A DNA stretch of 64,000 nucleotides from Clostridium formicaceticum. GTDB lineage: Bacteria; Bacillota; Clostridia; Peptostreptococcales; Natronincolaceae. A program made the translations under genes and the position numbers. The stretch spans positions 3,658,001-3,722,000 of the forward strand of contig NZ_CP017603.1 in assembly GCF_001854185.1 (NCBI RefSeq), written 5' to 3'. The notes under the pieces were generated by a model. The model saw only the letters and a program-made list of their open reading frames with translations. It was not told where the DNA came from and made no database searches. This document shows positions 8,471 to 18,653 of this stretch, piece by piece (within the stretch, counting starts at the first letter, position 1; each line of letters opens with the position of its first letter).

Positions 8471-9559
8471 TTATTTTTTTCTTCTTAAAAAGATAGGAAT
8501 ATCTAATTCGTCTACTTGTTTTACCTGATCTTCTGCAGCTGCCGCCACTTCTTTATGAACGGCAGTTACACTAGCCTTCTTTTGCGGTTCTATAGGTTTT
8601 GTTAAATCATGTTCAAAACCTGTAGCTATTACTGTAATTCTAATTTCATCCTTTAGCTCTTCATTGATTACAGCACCAAAAATAATATTCGCATCCTGGT
8701 CTGCTGCCTCAGTGACTAATTCCGCGGCTTCATTCACCTCAAACAACCCTAAACTAGATCCTCCAGTAATATTTAATAATACGCCCTTTGCTCCTTGAAT
8801 AGAGGTCTCCAACAGCGGACTTTGAATAGCTTGTTTTGCTGCTTCTGCAGCACGATTTTCACCACTAGCTCGTCCTATACCCATATGTGCTAAGCCTTGT
8901 TCTACCATAATCGTTTTAACATCAGCAAAGTCTAGATTTACTAGACCAGGTACCGCAATTAAATCGGATATACCTTGTACACCTTGCTTTAATACATCAT
9001 CAGCCATTCTAAATGCATCTAACATGGTTGTCTTCTTTTCTATTACCTGAAGCAAACGATCATTTGGAATCGTTACTAAAGTGTCCACTCTACCCTTTAA
9101 TTCTTGAACACCTTGTTCAGCATGTAACATTCTTCTTTTACCTTCAAATGTAAAGGGTTTTGTTACAACACCTACAGTTAAAATCCCTAGTTCCTTTGCC
9201 ACCTCTGCAACAATTGGCGCTGCTCCTGTGCCTGTGCCGCCTCCCATACCAGCAGTAATGAAGACCATATCAGCTCCCTGTAGTAACTTATAGATGTCTT
9301 CCCTGCTTTCTTCAGCAGCTTTTCTACCAATTTCAGGATTTGCACCAGCACCTAATCCCCTTGTCAGCTTCTCACCTATTTGTATCTTATGTTCAGCCTT
9401 AGAAGTAAATAAAGCTTGTTTATCTGTGTTAACGGCAATAAACTCCACACCTTTTAATTCCGATTCAATCATACGATTTACAGCGTTGTTTCCACCTCCG
9501 CCCACACCGATTACTTTGATCTGAGCAAATTGATCCATATCCACATCAAATTCTAACAC
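8471..9559 (-). CDS. ftsZ: cell division protein FtsZ
   Basis: Tubulin-like GTPase that forms the division ring. It has 362 residues. The G-box [10 protein letters not shown] (about residues 106-115) and the early glycine-rich [15 protein letters not shown] are intact, as are [11 protein letters not shown] and the T7-loop region. After the globular core (about residue 315) come a short variable linker and the conserved C-terminal peptide [10 protein letters not shown], which binds FtsA, SepF or ZapA-like partners. The start is GTG at 9559 behind AAGGGGGTAATA. ftsA is not upstream, which is unusual for this locus. Confidence 0.98.
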   Translation of the reverse strand: MLEFDVDMDQFAQIKVIGVGGGGNNAVNRMIESELKGVEFIAVNTDKQALFTSKAEHKIQIGEKLTRGLGAGANPEIGRKAAEESREDIYKLLQGADMVFITAGMGGGTGTGAAPIVAEVAKELGILTVGVVTKPFTFEGKRRMLHAEQGVQELKGRVDTLVTIPNDRLLQVIEKKTTMLDAFRMADDVLKQGVQGISDLIAVPGLVNLDFADVKTIMVEQGLAHMGIGRASGENRAAEAAKQAIQSPLLETSIQGAKGVLLNITGGSSLGLFEVNEAAELVTEAADQDANIIFGAVINEELKDEIRITVIATGFEHDLTKPIEPQKKASVTAVHKEVAAAAEDQVKQVDELDIPIFLRRKK

Positions 9560-9874
9560 ACTATTACCCCCTTAATTATATGAATGCCATGTTTTGATTT
9601 TAAGTTTTTAAAAGTCTCCAATTTTCTCTACATTATCATAATTCCATTGAGTTATCTATAGGACATAGGGCTATGATTATGATAAAATTTATGTATCCTC
9701 TATATCACACTGAATCTTATAGATCAAATATTGTGAATATAGAGATTCATAGTTTTTTATGGTCACAAGTAAACCCATACATATTATTATAAATTCAACA
9801 TAAATTTAATTTTTCCTTTTTTTCAATTTCAATTTATAACATAAAAATTTTGGAAAAAATTAATAAACTTTTTA
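9560..9874. other. 315-bp intergenic gap between ftsZ and sbp
   Basis: AT-rich and without a supportable ORF on either strand. This is where ftsA sits in Bacillus-type clusters; no ftsA remnant is recognisable. It probably holds an ftsZ promoter, but I could not settle on one. Confidence 0.6.
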
Positions 9875-10213
9875 TTAAAAACGTATTTTTTCTAGTAAAT
9901 GCCTTCTTAAGATGGCAAAGTTTTGGAACAATCTTGCACCAAAGGCAAATATTGCTGCATAATATAGGGGAACCCCTAGACGATCGCCTATATAAGCTAA
10001 AAACCCTGCCAGTATTGCATTACCAAAAAAGCCTGATACAAAAATCCCTGTGTTAAACTTATTTTCTACACTAGCTCTAAGTGCTCCAAAAACAGAGTCC
10101 ATTGCTGCCAGTATTGCAACAGAGATATAAAGAGAATAAGTGGCAGGATAAGTTATGGGCAGATATAATCCTAAAAAGATTCCCAGTGCTAAACCAATAA
10201 TTGCAAATAACAT
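9875..10213 (-). CDS. sbp: small basic protein Sbp (DUF1290)
   Basis: Membrane protein of 112 residues with three or four hydrophobic segments. It matches the Sbp family in the segment AAMDSVFGALRASVENKFNT and the basic end RRHLLEKIRF. In Bacillus, sbp lies between ylxX and ftsA in the division cluster; the function is not established. The ATG at 10213 has GGAAGG eight bases upstream, whereas the GTG at 10222 is too close. It directly follows a DUF881 gene. Confidence 0.9.
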   Translation of the reverse strand: MLFAIIGLALGIFLGLYLPITYPATYSLYISVAILAAMDSVFGALRASVENKFNTGIFVSGFFGNAILAGFLAYIGDRLGVPLYYAAIFAFGARLFQNFAILRRHLLEKIRF

Positions 10214-10214
10214 C

Positions 10215-10937
10215 TTAATCACCTTCCATCATTGAAATATATTTTAAAGAAATATCACCTTGATATTTTGATATTTTCACTCGGTCACTTGTATAGGATT
10301 CTATTGTCAAACCAAATACCTCTCTTAAATACCAAGCATAAGAATCAGGCGCCTTTATAGCAGCATCTAAAGTTTGTGGATCTCCTATGGCTCTTATGGT
10401 AAAAGGCTGTCCATAGGTATAATTATTAATGGTAATCGTAGGACCGGCGCATTTTATTTCTGATGTATTTAATACCCTCTGACCATTGATAGAAATCACC
10501 TCTGCCCCTGCAATTTTTAAGTCATTTAATATGGTTAATACATCTCCATCATGAATAATAAGATCATTAGGGTCCTGCCCTTCGTATAACTCCCGTTCAC
10601 TATCACTTAATCTTATGATAATTCCTGGCCCTTCTACATCTACAAAGCCACTGGTTAATCGCATTGTATTAATTTCATTAATTAGTACTTCTTTAATACT
10701 ACCATCTTCTTCTAACGCCCTCTGATACTCACTTAATTTTGCTTCCTTAGAAAGAATCATCTGCTTTTTATTATTTATTTCTTCTTTTTCTGTATCAATG
10801 GCTCCCTGCAAATTACTGATAGTTTTTATGCTAATAAAGCTATAATCCTCTAAATCGCTTCTAAACTGCAAGACAATCATAAAGCCTAGTACAAAAAACA
10901 TAAGTCCAATTGTTATTTTTCCATAGAAAGATCTCAT
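10215..10937 (-). CDS. DUF881 (YlxW/YlxX-like) division-cluster protein
   Basis: Protein of 240 residues with one N-terminal membrane helix (about residues 8-25), a coiled-coil segment (about 40-80) and a conserved extracellular DUF881 domain (from GFVDVEGPGIIIRLSD to the end, including LNDLKIAGAEVISINGQRV and NYTYGQPFTIRAIGDP). The function is unknown, but the family accompanies ftsQ in Firmicutes. The ATG at 10937 has GGAGGGG upstream. It is a tandem paralogue of the next gene at 10955-11683. Confidence 0.88.
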   Translation of the reverse strand: MRSFYGKITIGLMFFVLGFMIVLQFRSDLEDYSFISIKTISNLQGAIDTEKEEINNKKQMILSKEAKLSEYQRALEEDGSIKEVLINEINTMRLTSGFVDVEGPGIIIRLSDSERELYEGQDPNDLIIHDGDVLTILNDLKIAGAEVISINGQRVLNTSEIKCAGPTITINNYTYGQPFTIRAIGDPQTLDAAIKAPDSYAWYLREVFGLTIESYTSDRVKISKYQGDISLKYISMMEGD

Positions 10938-10954
10938 AGTTCTCCCCTCCAATC

Positions 10955-11683
10955 CTATTGAAGTGGTTCAACGGGTTTAGCATAATCGAATTGAATTACT
11001 TTACTATACCTTGGTACTTGAACAACATTTTCTTTTCTCACATTTACCTGCAGGTTATAAACCTGCCGCATTCCCCAGACAACGCCATACCTCATGTTCA
11101 ACGCTGCTTCCAATGTCTCAGGATTCCCAATAGCCTTAATAACAAAAGGAGGTCTTGTAGGTACAGAATTAATCAGTACCGTATTTGATGTATAATGTAT
11201 TTCAGTATTGGCAATGTATCTTTGATCATTAACGGCAATCGCCTCTGCTCCTGCAGCGTTTAATTGATTGATTACTTCTAAGAGCACATCGTAATTATAC
11301 ATAATGAAGCTTCCCTCCCCCTCCAAAAAATAATCATTAGGAGGATCATCCACCGTAACAACAACCCCTGGACCCTCACCTTCCTTATAACCTGCTAATA
11401 ATTGATAGCGTTCTAAATCTCTTTTTAGATTTTTAATCATAAGATTTTCATCAGCTTCAGAAATTTCATATTCCTTCAAACGCTTTTCCAGATTGGTTAG
11501 CTCTTCATTTAGCCTTTCCTTCTCAGTTCTTAAGTTTCTTAACTCCATTGCCAGCTGTTGTGCTTTTTGTGTAGATAAAAAGCCCCCTCCAGGCCCACTT
11601 TTCACAGTATTAAATTGTATGGATATAGTAAGTCCTAATATACCACAGAGTAAAGCAATGGCAATTTTACCTTTGAAATTCAT
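10955..11683 (-). CDS. DUF881 (YlxW/YlxX-like) division-cluster protein
   Basis: The second DUF881 protein, 242 residues: an N-terminal membrane helix, a coiled coil (about residues 35-80, rich in Glu, Leu and Arg), and the extracellular domain beginning AGYKEGEGPGVVVTVDD with INQLNAAGAEAIAVNDQRY. It shares the domain plan of its neighbour at 10215-10937, which points to an old tandem duplication. The ATG overlaps the ftsQ stop by one base (TGATG), which implies translational coupling. Confidence 0.88.
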   Translation of the reverse strand: MNFKGKIAIALLCGILGLTISIQFNTVKSGPGGGFLSTQKAQQLAMELRNLRTEKERLNEELTNLEKRLKEYEISEADENLMIKNLKRDLERYQLLAGYKEGEGPGVVVTVDDPPNDYFLEGEGSFIMYNYDVLLEVINQLNAAGAEAIAVNDQRYIANTEIHYTSNTVLINSVPTRPPFVIKAIGNPETLEAALNMRYGVVWGMRQVYNLQVNVRKENVVQVPRYSKVIQFDYAKPVEPLQ

Positions 11684-12480
11684 CAATTTTCCTCCCAATT
11701 TTCTCTATTTCTTATAGATATTTGTCCTTTATATCGCATATCAACTATAACACTTTTTATATTCCTTGTATATAAGTTGGTTAATACTTCCTTTAAAGCC
11801 AACACAGAATAAGCCATATCTGTTTTATTCCCTATTAAAACCTCTATACCATCAAAGGTAACCAACTTGATATAATCTTCTTGCCCTATATTAATCTCAG
11901 AAATGAGTTCTCCAATTGTAACTAACTTAGAGGCCTCAATCAGTTCAATCGCTGCATCTAATAGAGGTTCTTTACTTATGTCCACCTGGTCTCCTAAGTT
12001 AAAACTTTGAAATTCAACACCGGTGATTAATATTAAATCCTCTGCTAAATAATTTTCAGAAACCTGCAATACTACTTTATCTTGATCTATATAAATATAC
12101 GACCCCATATATGGTATTATAGCATATTTTTCTCGCTCTCTCACAGTCACTATGATTCTATTCGGTAACTTTCTTTGGAGGCTTACTTCCTTAATAAAAG
12201 GATGAGATAGTAAGTTTTTTTCTATATCTATTAATTTATATTGAAATATATTTCTATTTAAAAATAATTGCCCAGTATCGATGATCTCTTCGGTTGTTAA
12301 AATGATGTTTCCCTGAACCTCAATTTTTTTTAGATTTAATAAATCCGATTGTAATAAAAAATATATCCCCCATAAGAAAAAAACGATAATAAAGAAAAAA
12401 GCAGTTAAAAACTTTTTTATCTTCCGTTTTCTTATGTTTTTTATCCTTTGCTTCTCTCTCTTTTTTTCTAGATATTCCAT
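11683..12480 (-). CDS. ftsQ: cell division protein FtsQ/DivIB
   Basis: Bitopic division protein of 265 residues. It has a very basic cytoplasmic N-terminus, one membrane helix (about residues 25-45), a POTRA domain (NLKKIEVQGNIILTTEEIID...) and the FtsQ/DivIB beta domain ending with the conserved SVIVDMRYKGQISIRNR. FtsQ bridges FtsL/FtsB-type proteins to the septal synthase. It lies downstream of murA in place of the Bacillus murB-divIB order. The function is well supported by its family and place. Confidence 0.93.
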   Translation of the reverse strand: MEYLEKKREKQRIKNIRKRKIKKFLTAFFFIIVFFLWGIYFLLQSDLLNLKKIEVQGNIILTTEEIIDTGQLFLNRNIFQYKLIDIEKNLLSHPFIKEVSLQRKLPNRIIVTVREREKYAIIPYMGSYIYIDQDKVVLQVSENYLAEDLILITGVEFQSFNLGDQVDISKEPLLDAAIELIEASKLVTIGELISEINIGQEDYIKLVTFDGIEVLIGNKTDMAYSVLALKEVLTNLYTRNIKSVIVDMRYKGQISIRNRENWEEN

Positions 12481-12518
12481 TTTTCATCCCTACCTTTAAT
12501 GGCTTGTACCTTTTTTGG

Positions 12519-12556
12519 AAATTTTAAGGGCAGCTTATGGCTGCTACTTAAAATTT
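12519..12556 (-). terminator. hairpin after murA
   Basis: AAATTTTAAG pairs with CTTAAAATTT around an inner GCAGC/GCTGC stem. It lies in the 174-bp gap between murA and ftsQ. The T run is short, so it may be a weak terminator or attenuator. Confidence 0.55.
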
Positions 12557-12654
12557 AAAACAAATACACGTTTTCATAACTATAAATATATCATCCTATG
12601 GTGTAATGTGCTATATAAAAAAAGTAAAATTCATCTATCAAGCGTCATAACCTG

Positions 12655-13905
12655 TTACAACTTATAAATTTCCGCCCCTGCAGCTTTTAAAACTTCTTCA
12701 ATATGATCATAGCCTCTTTCAATATGTCTTGCATTTTCTATAATCGTAGTGCCTTCGGCAACTAAGCCTGCTAAAATCAAAGCTGCTCCTCCCCGCAGAT
12801 CATTGGCAGATACAGTAGCTCCAGTTAATTTTGGTACACCCTTTATAATAGCTGTTCTCCCATCTACTTTAATATTTGCTCCCATTCGAACTAGTTCATA
12901 AGCATGCTTATATCTATTTTCAAATATATTCTCAGTGATAATACTGGTACCATCGCTAATTGTCATCAATGCCATGATTTGAGATTGCATATCCGTTGGG
13001 AATCCTGGGTAAGGCAAGGTTTTCGTAGACTCTATCGCATGCAATTTTTCAGGCGCCATTAACTTTATGCTATCCTGCGTGTACAAAATTCTACAGCCAG
13101 CCTCCTTTAGTTTATAAATCGTAGACTGAATATGCTCTGGCACAACATTTTTTAATACAATCTCTCCCCTTGTAATGGCTGCAGCGATTAAGTAGGTTCC
13201 CGCAACAATACGATCAGGAATGATGGTATGTTTAACCTCATGAAGTTCCTTTACGCCTTCGATGTAAATTGTAGCACTTCCTGCTCCTGAAACTTTTCCC
13301 CCCATGGCGTTGATAAAATCTTGCAAATCTTTAATTTCTGGCTCCCTTGCCGCATTTCTAATGATCGTCGTGCCCTCTGCAAAAACAGCCGCTAGCATAA
13401 TGTTCTCCGTTGCCCCCACACTAGGGAAATCCAATTGAATTTCACATCCCTTTAGTCCTTCAGTTTTACATATTAAAAATCCATGTTTTTCTTTGATAAC
13501 TGCCCCCATCTCTCTCAAAGATTTCAAATGCAGATCAATGGGCCGAGGTCCGATTTCACATCCACCGGGATAGCTCATGGTGGTTTCTCTGCATCTTGCC
13601 AGCATCGCTCCTAAAAATACAATAGAAGATCGCATCTCCCTTATCAGCTCTTCTGGAATTTTATGATTGTTTAATTTACTAGAATCTACAATGATTGTGT
13701 TATTTTCCCGCGTTACTTCACAACCTACAGATTTTAAGATTTTAATCATTACCTCTACATCAGATAACTTAGGAATATCATGAATTACATTTAATTTTCC
13801 GTTTAATACAGTCGCAGCTAATATTGGCAATACAGAATTTTTAGCCCCGCTAACCTTCAATTCACCCTCGATTTTATGTCCACCACGAATCACTAGCTTA
13901 CTCAC
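12655..13905 (-). CDS. murA: UDP-GlcNAc 1-carboxyvinyltransferase MurA
   Basis: First committed enzyme of peptidoglycan synthesis: it adds enolpyruvate from PEP to UDP-GlcNAc. The length is 416 residues, which is normal. Catalytic Cys116 sits in PGGCEIGPRPIDLH, the fosfomycin target residue. The KNSVLPILAA motif (about 22-31) and RGGAALILAGL near the end are conserved. The GTG start at 13905 has GGAGGTGG eight bases upstream. It sits between murG and ftsQ, where Bacillus carries murB; no murB is seen in this window. Confidence 0.96.
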   Translation of the reverse strand: MSKLVIRGGHKIEGELKVSGAKNSVLPILAATVLNGKLNVIHDIPKLSDVEVMIKILKSVGCEVTRENNTIIVDSSKLNNHKIPEELIREMRSSIVFLGAMLARCRETTMSYPGGCEIGPRPIDLHLKSLREMGAVIKEKHGFLICKTEGLKGCEIQLDFPSVGATENIMLAAVFAEGTTIIRNAAREPEIKDLQDFINAMGGKVSGAGSATIYIEGVKELHEVKHTIIPDRIVAGTYLIAAAITRGEIVLKNVVPEHIQSTIYKLKEAGCRILYTQDSIKLMAPEKLHAIESTKTLPYPGFPTDMQSQIMALMTISDGTSIITENIFENRYKHAYELVRMGANIKVDGRTAIIKGVPKLTGATVSANDLRGGAALILAGLVAEGTTIIENARHIERGYDHIEEVLKAAGAEIYKL

Positions 13906-14046
13906 CTTAGGCCACCTCCAGAACTTAATTAAGTATATTTATATAGAAAATTACGTTTTAAAAATGATTATTTGGCAGAATATACGTTATAAAACAAATA
14001 TATAACCATATTATGCAAAAGTTCTAAAGGTGTTCCTATAATTTGT

Positions 14047-15144
14047 CTATTTAATGCCTAAGAGTTTTCTTATTTCCTCATAAATATCTTCCGTAGCAAG
14101 TTTTTTAGAAGCATCTAGACTTGCTTTTTCCATAGATTGTAGTTTTTTACTATCATGTAAGACCTCTTTTATCTTATTTAGCAAACGACTGCTCTCTAAT
14201 TCCTCTTCTTTAATAACAAAGGCTGCACCTCTAGCCTCTAATGCTCTAGCATTATATTCCTGATGATTTTCAGCTGTGTAAGCCTTTGGTATTAAAATAG
14301 AAGGTTTCCCTACTGCATTTATTTCTGTAATAGTGATTGCTCCTGCACTACAAATAATTAAATCACAAGCCTTTAAGGCATAGGGCATATCCTCCATATA
14401 TTCTATAATACGATTATACTTTAACACCTCTTCATGTTGGGAGAGTTTTTCCATAAGTTCTTTATAGTGTTTTTTTCCTGTAACCAATAGGATTTCAAAA
14501 CTATTTTTAGGATGCTTTACCAACATATCGATTACCGTTTTATTGATGCTAACAGAACCACCACTTCCTCCCACAATTAAAACTAAGGGTCTTTCCGATT
14601 TATATCTGGACTTTGCCTCCTGAGAAGTAACTTTAAAAAACTCTTCCCTTATGGGATTTCCTGTAACAACTAACTTGTTTTTCTGCTTAAAATATTTTTG
14701 TGCTTCTTCAAAGCTTATCGCTATTTTATCAACATAGTTACCTAATATTTTATTCGTAATGCCTGGAAAAACATTTTGTTCGTGAATGAGGGTTTTTATA
14801 CCCAGCTTTGATGCCATATAAACAACTGGGCCACACACAAATCCACCTGTACCTATAACAACATCTGGATGAAAGTCCTTAATAATTTTTCGTGCCTGCC
14901 ATAATCCTTTTAACAACATTCCAGCACTTTTTAAATTATGGAGAGATATTTTTCGTCTTAGGTAACTGACGGTTATGGTCTTGATTTCATAGCCTGCTTT
15001 AGGCACAATATCACTTTCTAATCCCGCAGATGTACCTATAAATAAAATCTGACACTTGGGATGTTTTTCTTTTATTTTATTTGCAATAGCTATCGCAGGG
15101 TAGATATGACCTCCTGTTCCACCGCCACTTATGATCACTTTCAT
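14047..15144 (-). CDS. murG: UDP-GlcNAc:lipid I transferase MurG
   Basis: Peripheral membrane glycosyltransferase that turns lipid I into lipid II. It has 365 residues. The N-terminal glycine motif SGGGTGGHIYPAIAIA, HEQNVFPGITNK, GGSGGSVSINK and the acceptor/donor region SAGAITITEINAVGKPSILIP with NHQEYNARALE are all present. It starts four bases after ftsW ends, so the two are translated together. Confidence 0.97.
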   Translation of the reverse strand: MKVIISGGGTGGHIYPAIAIANKIKEKHPKCQILFIGTSAGLESDIVPKAGYEIKTITVSYLRRKISLHNLKSAGMLLKGLWQARKIIKDFHPDVVIGTGGFVCGPVVYMASKLGIKTLIHEQNVFPGITNKILGNYVDKIAISFEEAQKYFKQKNKLVVTGNPIREEFFKVTSQEAKSRYKSERPLVLIVGGSGGSVSINKTVIDMLVKHPKNSFEILLVTGKKHYKELMEKLSQHEEVLKYNRIIEYMEDMPYALKACDLIICSAGAITITEINAVGKPSILIPKAYTAENHQEYNARALEARGAAFVIKEEELESSRLLNKIKEVLHDSKKLQSMEKASLDASKKLATEDIYEEIRKLLGIK

Positions 15145-15148
15145 GTTT

Positions 15149-16267
15149 TCAGCTCCTGTTCATATTCGTATATTTTGAAATGTTTAATAAAATCCCCATA
15201 GATGCCATAAATACCACTAAGGCGTTTCCCCCAAAGCTAATAAAGGGCAATGGCATCCCAGTAACTGGCATAGAGGAAGTCGCCACTGCAATGTTAATAA
15301 CCACCTGAACAATGAGCATGGTGGTAATTCCTGTTGCCATTAAGCAACTTAAAAGGTCTGGTGCATTAATAGCAATACGAATACCACGCCAAATCAAAAT
15401 CATAAAGAGCAACATGATGGCAACGCCCCCTATAAACCCCAGTTCTTCTCCTATAATAGCAAAAATGAAATCATTTTGGGGCTCAGGTAAGTAAAAATGT
15501 TTCTGCACACTTCTTCCCAGTCCTCTTCCAAAAAGCCCCCCAGAACCTAGCGCTAACAGAGACTGTACTGCCTGAAAACCGCTATCACTGGGATCCGCCC
15601 AAGGGTCTAAAAAGGCTGTAATTCTCTTAGCCTTATAGCCTTTACCACTAATGAAGATGTAACCAATCATAGAAGCCAATCCTATAAAACCACTTGCCGC
15701 TAATCCAATAAAGTGGGAGAGTTTCATGCCTCCAACAAATACCATAGAAATAATCACGACTGTCACCACAAAGGCTGTACTAAAGTCTGGCTGCTTGTAA
15801 ATTAGACCAAAAAACATCCCTGCAATGAGCAAGTAGGGTAGAACCCCATAGGTAAAAGTTTGCATGCTTTCTTTTTTTCTTGTTACACTTGTGGCTATAA
15901 AAATGATAGCAGCAAACTTTGCAACTTCAGAGGGCATCACCGTAATAGAACCTACCCCAATCCATCTTTTCGCACCGTTAACTTCTTTGCCTAAAGGTGT
16001 TAGAACTAAAACCAATAGAAGGATACTTCCCACCAAAATGATATTGGCATATTTTGACCATTTCCAATATTTTACTCTGGCACAAAAATTCATAGCAACA
16101 GTTCCTATTGCCGCCCAAGCCAATATCCTTTTCAAAAAATAATACCCATCACCCATGACCACCATAGCATAAGAAAAGCTGGAACTAAATACCATAACGA
16201 TACCAGTCGTCACCAAAAGTGCTACAGTGACAATAATCGTAAAGTCATAGGGATTTTTTTTTCCCAT
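15149..16267 (-). CDS. ftsW: FtsW/SpoVE-family lipid II polymerase (SEDS)
   Basis: Ten-helix SEDS protein of 372 residues that polymerises lipid II with a partner class B penicillin-binding protein. Conserved features include GAKRWIGVG, MPSEVAKFA, KQPDFSTA, PQNDFIFAIIGEELGF and a C-terminal MPLPFISFGGNAL. It is encoded between murD and murG. Vegetative FtsW and sporulation SpoVE cannot be separated by eye; this may serve both roles, since no second SEDS gene lies here. Confidence 0.95.
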   Translation of the reverse strand: MGKKNPYDFTIIVTVALLVTTGIVMVFSSSFSYAMVVMGDGYYFLKRILAWAAIGTVAMNFCARVKYWKWSKYANIILVGSILLLVLVLTPLGKEVNGAKRWIGVGSITVMPSEVAKFAAIIFIATSVTRKKESMQTFTYGVLPYLLIAGMFFGLIYKQPDFSTAFVVTVVIISMVFVGGMKLSHFIGLAASGFIGLASMIGYIFISGKGYKAKRITAFLDPWADPSDSGFQAVQSLLALGSGGLFGRGLGRSVQKHFYLPEPQNDFIFAIIGEELGFIGGVAIMLLFMILIWRGIRIAINAPDLLSCLMATGITTMLIVQVVINIAVATSSMPVTGMPLPFISFGGNALVVFMASMGILLNISKYTNMNRS

Positions 16268-16270
16268 CTT

Positions 16271-17638
16271 TTAAGACCTCCTTAAATTTGCTACTATTTT
16301 TTTAAAATGATCTCCTCTTTCTTCAAAGTTCCTATACATATCCCAACTGGCGCAGGCAGGAGAAAGCAAGATAGTATCTTCTTCTTTTGCTATAGCATAT
16401 GCATCGCTTGCAGCTTCTTCCAAATCTTTTACGATGGTTACATGATGAAAAGCTAATTTTTCTGCTGTAGCATAAATTTTTTCTGCAGTTTCTCCGTAGG
16501 CAAATACATGCTTTACCTTCTGATTAAATGCCTGAATGAAATCTTCAAACTCACTGGCCTTATCTAAGCCTCCTGCTAACAAAATAATAGGAGGGTTTAC
16601 AGCTTCAATTGCCTTAATAGCTGCATCTGTATTGGTAGCCTTTGAATCATTAATAAAGTGAACACCCTTGATGGTATCTACATATTCAATGCGGTGAACT
16701 ACACCTTTAAAATGCATTAACGCAGTCCGAATTACTTCAATTTCTACCCCCATTAAAAAGGCCATTGCTGTAGCTGCTAATGCATTTTCTAGATTATGTA
16801 GACCTGGGATTTTTATATCTTCTATGTTGATAACAACTTCTTTTCTATCATCATATGAAATCACAATGTGGTTGTTTTCTACAAATACCCCCTCTGACAA
16901 CTGTACCTTTCTACTAAAGTACAGCTTTTTACTTGAAAGGCCTTCACTGGCCTTTCTGCAAATGCTGTCATCATAATTAATAACAGCATAATCATTTGGC
17001 CCCTGATTTTTGAATAGATTAAATTTAGCACTTTGATAATTTTCCATAGTTTTATGACGATTTAAATGATCTGGCGTTAAGTTTAATATCGCCGCTACCT
17101 TCGGACGAAATTCTTTGACACTTTCTAGTTGAAAACTGCTAACCTCCATCACCATAACATCTTTTTCAGTTGTCTCCAGCGCCTTAGATATAGCAGCTAC
17201 ACCAATATTGCCTACAACAAAGGTGTTTTTTTTCGCCCTTCTAAATATTTCTCCTGTTAAAGCTGTGGTTGTGGTTTTTCCATTGGTTCCAGTAATGGCA
17301 ACAATGGGCGCTTTATTTAGTCGATAAGCTAGCTCTATCTCCCCAATGATTTCAATATCTGTTTCCTTTAGCTTCTTGATAAATGGTATATCTAAAGGCA
17401 CACCAGGGGAAACCACCGCTAAATCCAAGTTGCCCAGCTCTTCTATACTTTCAGGATGCTTTCCTAAAATAGCCTGAAACTTTAGCCCCTCCAACTCCTT
17501 TAAACTCTCTGCTAGCGTTTCTTCTGGCTTAAGATCATTCACAATTACTGTGGCCCCTAAGCTTAATAATGTCTTTACTAATGGTACGCCTGTTATAGCT
17601 AATCCTATGACTAAAACCTTTTTATTTTTTAAATTCAT
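16271..17638 (-). CDS. murD: UDP-MurNAc-L-Ala:D-Glu ligase MurD
   Basis: Cytoplasmic Mur ligase that adds D-glutamate. It has 455 residues. The ATP-binding loop is GTNGKTTTTALTGE (about residues 115-128), followed by NLTPDHLNRH and the C-terminal NDSKATNTDAAIKAIEA, both standard for MurD. It starts 16 bases after mraY ends and runs almost directly into ftsW. Confidence 0.97.
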   Translation of the reverse strand: MNLKNKKVLVIGLAITGVPLVKTLLSLGATVIVNDLKPEETLAESLKELEGLKFQAILGKHPESIEELGNLDLAVVSPGVPLDIPFIKKLKETDIEIIGEIELAYRLNKAPIVAITGTNGKTTTTALTGEIFRRAKKNTFVVGNIGVAAISKALETTEKDVMVMEVSSFQLESVKEFRPKVAAILNLTPDHLNRHKTMENYQSAKFNLFKNQGPNDYAVINYDDSICRKASEGLSSKKLYFSRKVQLSEGVFVENNHIVISYDDRKEVVINIEDIKIPGLHNLENALAATAMAFLMGVEIEVIRTALMHFKGVVHRIEYVDTIKGVHFINDSKATNTDAAIKAIEAVNPPIILLAGGLDKASEFEDFIQAFNQKVKHVFAYGETAEKIYATAEKLAFHHVTIVKDLEEAASDAYAIAKEEDTILLSPACASWDMYRNFEERGDHFKKIVANLRRS

Positions 17639-17653
17639 ACTGCACCTTCTTTC

Positions 17654-18649
17654 TTAGTGTAAAGCTAAAATACCTATTAAACATAAAATAACTGTCACAA
17701 TCCAAAAGACCGTAACAACTTTTGTTTCTGCCCAACCGCTAAGCTCAAAGTGGTGGTGCAAGGGACTCATTTTAAAAATCCGCTTTCCAGTAGTTTTAAA
17801 AGAAATCACCTGTAAAATAACAGATACGGACTCTGCAAAATAAATACCTCCTACAATCGGTATGATTAAAGGAACATTCATCAGTATGGCCATTGTAGCC
17901 ACTGCCCCCCCTAAGGCCAAAGAGCCAGTATCCCCCATAAACACTTGAGCAGGGTGGGTATTGTATCTTAAAAAACCTAAACAAGCTCCTGTTACAGCAC
18001 TTGCAAAAATCGCCAAACTAGTATAACCCCAACTCATGGCTAATAGACTGAAGAAACCAGTAATGATTAAGGTCACTCCTGCTGCTAAGCCGTCTAAACC
18101 ATCTGTTAGATTTGCACTATTTACTGTTGCTACTACGACAAATACAATAAAAGGAATATACAAAATACCTAAATCTAAATATTGAGGTATAACAATATTA
18201 CCTATCTGCACACTTCCCTCAATAAAAGGAATAATAATTTTTGTCTGTACAATCGATGTATTGGATTGATAAACCGCTAATAGTACCGCCACAATGATCT
18301 GTAGCAAAAGTTTTTGATATGCCCTCAATCCAAGATTTCGTTTTAAAACCACCTTAATAAAATCATCAATAAATCCTATAAATCCAAAGGCCACGGTGGC
18401 TCCTAATGCCACCAATAAATCTGTATTCATCATTCCCGAAGTAAGGGATGTCATTAAAACAGATGCGATAATAATAACACCACCAATCGTCGGTGTCCCG
18501 CTTTTGGACATATGGCTTTGGGGTCCCTCTTCTCTAATGGTTTGACCTACCTTTAGCCTTTTTAAAAAGGGAATAATTAATGGTCCTAGTATTAGTGTAA
18601 TGAAAAAACCGATAATTATTGTATAAATAAGCTGGTTTTGCTGTAACAT
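17654..18649 (-). CDS. mraY: phospho-MurNAc-pentapeptide transferase MraY
   Basis: Polytopic enzyme that makes lipid I from UDP-MurNAc-pentapeptide and undecaprenyl phosphate. It has 331 residues with about ten membrane helices. Catalytic motifs are visible: GFIDDFIKV (Asp pair), NSANLTDGLDGLAAG, FMGDTGSLALGG and the HHHFE motif (SPLHHHFELSGW). It starts five bases after murF ends. Confidence 0.97.
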   Translation of the reverse strand: MLQQNQLIYTIIIGFFITLILGPLIIPFLKRLKVGQTIREEGPQSHMSKSGTPTIGGVIIIASVLMTSLTSGMMNTDLLVALGATVAFGFIGFIDDFIKVVLKRNLGLRAYQKLLLQIIVAVLLAVYQSNTSIVQTKIIIPFIEGSVQIGNIVIPQYLDLGILYIPFIVFVVVATVNSANLTDGLDGLAAGVTLIITGFFSLLAMSWGYTSLAIFASAVTGACLGFLRYNTHPAQVFMGDTGSLALGGAVATMAILMNVPLIIPIVGGIYFAESVSVILQVISFKTTGKRIFKMSPLHHHFELSGWAETKVVTVFWIVTVILCLIGILALH

Positions 18650-18653
18650 CTAA

